Assembly: GCA_916610825.1 (NCBI GenBank)
Contig: OU744450.1
Coordinates: 26,332,350 to 26,396,349, forward strand
Length of the DNA stretch: 64,000 bases
Source of the DNA: Haliclystus octoradiatus
Taxonomy: Eukaryota > Cnidaria > Staurozoa > Stauromedusae > Haliclystidae
Reading direction: 5' to 3'
The translations under genes and the position numbers were made by a program. Shown one piece after another: positions 60,101 through 64,000 of the stretch. The notes beneath the pieces were generated by a model, which saw nothing but the letters and a program-made list of their open reading frames with translations, made no database searches and was not told the origin of the DNA. Within the stretch, counting starts at the first letter, position 1; each line of letters begins with the position of its first letter.

Positions 60101-63100
60101 TTGATTTATCTATTTCATTTCCTCAATTCTTTTTGCCTGTAAGACAACTTTTTGATAGCTTAGTTCTTACGTTGAATTTATGTTGAAGTTTAGGATGCCA
60201 AATATTTCTATTTTTAGAATCAACTGCCACAGCATTGACGTTCTTGATCAGCAGGTATAGATTGTGATACAGATAGAGCTCAAATTTAAAATGTTCTAAT
60301 TTGTAATGATATTGTATAGCGAAGATGTGAAAGAAAACAGTTCATGAACGTTAAATGGTCCAATTTTTAAAACAGTTCATAGAAAATTTCAATGTGTAAC
60401 CTTTCAGAATAATGATATCTTTTTTTAAGATAAATTTCTTATTTATAGATTATATTCATTAGTAATTTGACAATAGAAGTAGGTATATGAATTCAATTTT
60501 TATTTTATTTTAGGATATGAAAAGTCTGGTTGAAATGACTGATAGCGCAGTTGTATATAATTTATGCGAAGTATCGTCATCTATTTATATCCATGAAAGA
60601 TTTCACATTCCAAAAGCGAAAGAAAAAAGCAGAATTGGAAGTCAAACAATGGTTGGTGATAAATTATGTGTATCATACCATCAAACCTGCTACAAAGGTC
60701 ACCTGTCTATAATGGCCATTTCACAAGTTCTCTATTGAATAAACCTTAATATATTATAAAGGTCTATGTAATCAAAGGTTCTAAATCTTATAGATGGCCA
60801 GTTTATGACAAATGGTTTAGGCTTCCAGGATCTGATCTTATAACATTGTCAACTTCTTTGTCTTTGTTGTTGAAGTTTGACCTAAAAATCAGATTTTTTT
60901 TCTTTAATCGTCATCTCATTGGATGCAAATTGTGTGGTTCGGGATAAACAAAGTAAATTCAGTAGAATTATACCGTGTTTGTTTCCCTAGGGACTGGTAT
61001 TAACAATGAGAAATATTAAATCGACAAGTAACTCCGAAGAGGCTGATATAATTAATTTGATAAATATTTAATGATTTTCATGTATTTCCTATTGTTACAG
61101 AGTGGCATGACACGGTTTATTAACAAACTATGGAATGCTACTGCCATAGAAGGTGATACAGTTATTAATGGAACCGATCCAATTGTCAAACAAAGCAAAG
61201 TAGGTCTAATTTTATTAATGTTGTTTTCGTTTTACAGTATCACAAACACAGTCTCATGTTTTACTTGTCATTATGATCACTGACAGAGAACTGCATGCAC
61301 ATCCCCTCTGAAAACATTAGTTGAGTTTATGAACATTTCATGAACTTTACAAAGTTTCATGAACTGTTCATGCACACCTTATAATCAGTTTATCAACAAT
61401 TCATTAACTACTCATGGGCTCCTTATAAATAGTTCATCAACTGTACAAATTTTCATAAACTGCCATGAACACCCTTCAAACATTTCATGAATGTTAATCG
61501 GTCCAATTTTCATGAACTGTTCATGAAAATCAAGCCATTTAGGGTTTATGAACTGCTTTCAAGGGGGAGGAAGTGACAATGAAACAATGAAGTAGAGATG
61601 GATAACAATAAAGTTATTCAGATCAAAAGTTATATTTGCCAAACAGTGATCAAACGCACATACACAAAATAGTTCCTTGATCTTCTTCATCTATTCGTAC
61701 AAATTTTGATATGTCAAGTATAGCCTATTGTCAGAAATGATGTTGTTGAATTTTTTTTTACTTCAGGGCAAAGGATCGCAGCAATCAAAAGACAATAAAG
61801 TTAATTTTAATCTGCTTTTAGCTTCGCCCGAGGAAGTAAGAAACCAGCTAACGTTACATCACTAAATATCATTGCTTCTTCTCAAATGGTTATTTATTAT
61901 GTTTTACGCAACTTTCAGGCCAAACCTACAGAAGATAATTTTGAATATGATCATTGTGGCGTTATAGCGTATCAAGGATGGATGGAATTGAAAGCATACG
62001 TTCCTATTAAATCAACAAAGCAAGATGCTCTGGAGGTATCGGCACTCAACACAGTCATGTCACATTATTGAGATGTGGAAGTAGTGAAAAAGTAATGAAA
62101 TTTCATTACATTTTCAGTAGCCTTGGCCTGTTTCAGTGCTCAACACAGTCATGTCACATTATTGAGATGTGGAAGTTGTGAAAAAGTAATGAAATTTCAT
62201 TACATTTTCAGTAGCCTTGGCCAGTTTCAGTGCTCAACACAGTCATGTCACATTATTGAGATGTGGAAGTAGTGAAAAAGTAATGAAATTTCATTACATT
62301 TTCAGTAGCCTTGGCCTGTTTCAGTGCTCAACACAGTCATGTCACATTATTGAGATGTGGAAGTAGTGAAAAAGTAATGAAATTTCATTACATTTTCAGT
62401 AGCCTTGGCCAGTTTCAGTGCTCAACACAGTCATGTCACATTATTGAGATGTGGAAGTAGTGAAAAAGTAATGAAATTTCATTACATTTTCAGTAGCCTT
62501 GGCCTGTTTCAGTGCTCAACACAGTCATGTCACATTATTGAGATGTGGAAGTAGTGAAAAAGTAATGAAATTTCATTACATTTTCAGTAGCCTTGGCCTG
62601 TTTCAGTGCTCAACACAGTCATGTCACATTATTGAGATGTGGAAGTAGTGAAAAAGTAATGAAATTTCATTACATTTTCAGTAGCCTTGGCCAGTTTCAG
62701 TGCTCAACACAGTCATGTCACATTATTGAGATGTGGAAGTAGTGAAAAAGTAATGAAATTTCATTACATTTTCAGTAGCCTTGGCCTGTTTCAGTGCTCA
62801 ACACAGTCATGTCACATTATTGAGATGTGGAAGTAGTGAAAAAGTAATGAAATTTCATTACATTTTCAGTAGCCTTGGCCTGTTTCAGTGCTCAACACAG
62901 TCATGTCACATTATTGAGATGTGGAAGTAGTGAAAAAGTAATGAAATTTCATTACATTTTCAGTAGCCTTGGCCTGTTTCAGTGCTCAACACAGTCATGT
63001 CACATTATTGAGATGTGGAAGTTGTGAAAAAGTAATGAAATTTCATTACATTTTCAGTAGCCTTGGCCAGTTTCAGTGCTCAACACAGTCATGTCACATT

Positions 63101-64000
63101 ATTGAGATGTGGAAGTAGTGAAAAAGTAATGAAATTTCATTACATTTTCAGTAGCCTTGGCCTGTTTCAGTGCTCAACACAGTCATGTCACATTATTGAG
63201 ATGTGGAAGTAGTGAAAAAGTAATGAAATTTCATTACATTTTCAGTAGCCTTGGCCTGTTTCAGTGCTCAACACAGTCATGTCACATTATTGAGATGTGG
63301 AAGTAGTGAAAAAGTAATGAAATTTCATTACATTTTCAGTAGCCTTGGCCTGTTTCAGTGCTCAACACAGTCATGTCACATTATTGAGATGTGGAAGTAG
63401 TGAAAAAGTAATGAAATTTCATTATATTTTCAGTAGCCTTGGCCTGTTTCAGTACTTTCAAATCTTATTGTGTCAGCAATGAAATTTATTATACAATGCT
63501 TACTAAATTACGTGTATCTATCCATTCGCACTTTTAACTCCTACGATATCCACATAGACATAATGTGCTGTGCATGATATTTTGTATTTAAATTAGGCAA
63601 TGTGGATGTGTAATACTTCCTTTGTGAATATAGTTCATGAAATTAGTCATCATTTCAATAAAATGGGTAGTTTCAAATTAACCACTGCTGAAATTTCTTT
63701 GGAATATTGTTATTTAAAGAGGTTCTCCTTGTTGTTGAACTTTAAAATTATGATTCTGTGTGTAAAAGCGACACACATTTGAATTAATTGACACACCTAC
63801 TGCCCAAATTACCTACATTTTTATGCTGGATGGAATACAATAGTTTATGTAATCATATCTCAAAGGCTAATAATAGCCCCATGAACTACTCAAAGTGGAC
63901 TGATGTCTTAAAATTATTAGCCTACAGTGTCTGCTTTTGATTATTTAGGGCTTAAAGCAAGATGGTATGAGAAGCTTACTTGCAAGATCAGAATTATTGT
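57196..64000 (+). CDS. ODR4: ODR4 homologue (3' end beyond window)
   Basis: ER-associated membrane protein needed for trafficking of some GPCRs (odr-4 in C. elegans); in mammals it also pairs with UFSP2. Exons, plus strand: 57196-57309, 58234-58349, 59205-59404, 60218-60254, 60514-60651, 61101-61199, 61767-61835, 61919-62035, and 63949 to the window edge. Recognisable segments are IFDDTWLIEFGRQVCRLLPGG, LQIIGIFIC, CEVSSSIYIHERFHIP, SGMTRFINKLWNATAIEGD, VNFNLLLAS and GLKQDGMRSLLARSELL, each aligning in order with the human protein. One short exon between 57309 and 58234 (entering phase 0, leaving phase 1) is required but was not found. The C-terminal membrane anchor lies outside. Confidence 0.88.
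59467..59700. repeat. Array of the palindromic decamer GTTCATGAAC (ODR4 intron)
   Basis: About nine exact and several near copies of GTTCATGAAC within 240 bp, at irregular spacing, often as AACAGTTCATGAACAG. Sparse degenerate copies continue at 59876-59900 and 60338-60380. The decamer is its own reverse complement. Confidence 0.9.
61318..61560. repeat. Degenerate TTCATGAAC array (ODR4 intron)
   Basis: Many TTCATGAAC-like words (TTTCATGAAC, GTTCATGCAC, GTTTATGAAC) in 240 bp, more diverged than the array near 59467-59700. Confidence 0.8.
62045..63454. repeat. 94-bp tandem repeat, 15 copies
   Basis: Units begin CTCAACACAGTCATG at 62045 and every 94 bp to 63361. They are almost identical; the variable positions seen are GGCC(T/A)G, AAGT(A/T)GTG and one C-to-T near 63425. 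Each unit has the perfect palindrome GTAATGAAATTTCATTAC and a pyrimidine-poor CATTTTCAG. The array starts 9 nt after the donor of an ODR4 exon. Confidence 0.97.

Noticed and set aside
62045..63454. CRISPR-like array
   Set aside because: The units are contiguous 94-bp tandem copies without unique spacers, in an animal intron.

Overview
The window is animal nuclear DNA: AT-rich, intron-rich and full of interspersed repeats. I read five protein-coding genes by chaining exons (AG/GT boundaries, matching phases and alignment to known families). The gene set (a Cav2-type calcium channel, a p67phox-type NADPH oxidase activator, MORN5, ribosomal protein eL28, ODR4) points to a bilaterian invertebrate. 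An invertebrate deuterostome such as a tunicate is possible, but I cannot name the species.

Layout. From 1 to about 34,000, minus strand: the 5' three quarters of a voltage-gated calcium channel alpha-1 gene of Cav2 type. Thirty-two used exon positions in consistent phase give 1,244 codons, from the start codon at 33977 to the S4 helix of domain IV; S5 to the C-terminus lie beyond base 1. One position is a pair of mutually exclusive 107-bp exons for the domain I voltage sensor, and one exon is only 10 nt. The intron between IIS2 and IIS3/S4 holds a 6.27-kb tyrosine-recombinase (DIRS/PAT/Ngaro-type) retrotransposon at 15379-21652, on the plus strand. From 33978 to 37396 is intergenic DNA with mobile-element debris. 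From 37397 to 47470, minus strand, is a p67phox/NOXA1-like gene of 446 aa with TPRs, activation segment, proline-rich region and PB1 domain, but no SH3 domain. From 46959 to 53385, plus strand, is MORN5; its first exon lies inside intron 1 of the p67phox-like gene on the other strand, and one of its introns carries a 2.07-kb TTAA-flanked element with long inverted repeats. From 53556 to 56692, minus strand, is RPL28, convergent with MORN5. From 57196 to the window end, plus strand, is ODR4, head-to-head with RPL28; it runs off the window, and an intron holds a 15-copy, 94-bp tandem repeat.

The genes do not form one pathway. Cav2 is a presynaptic-type calcium channel, the p67phox-like protein an oxidase regulator, MORN5 a small MORN-repeat protein, eL28 a large-subunit ribosomal protein, and ODR4 an ER protein linked to GPCR trafficking. 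The most interesting signals are the duplicated domain I S4 exon, the 10-nt microexon, the SH3-less p67phox-like protein with a duplicated 3' end, the antisense overlap of two 5' ends, the palindrome-rich intronic arrays and several short mobile-element families.
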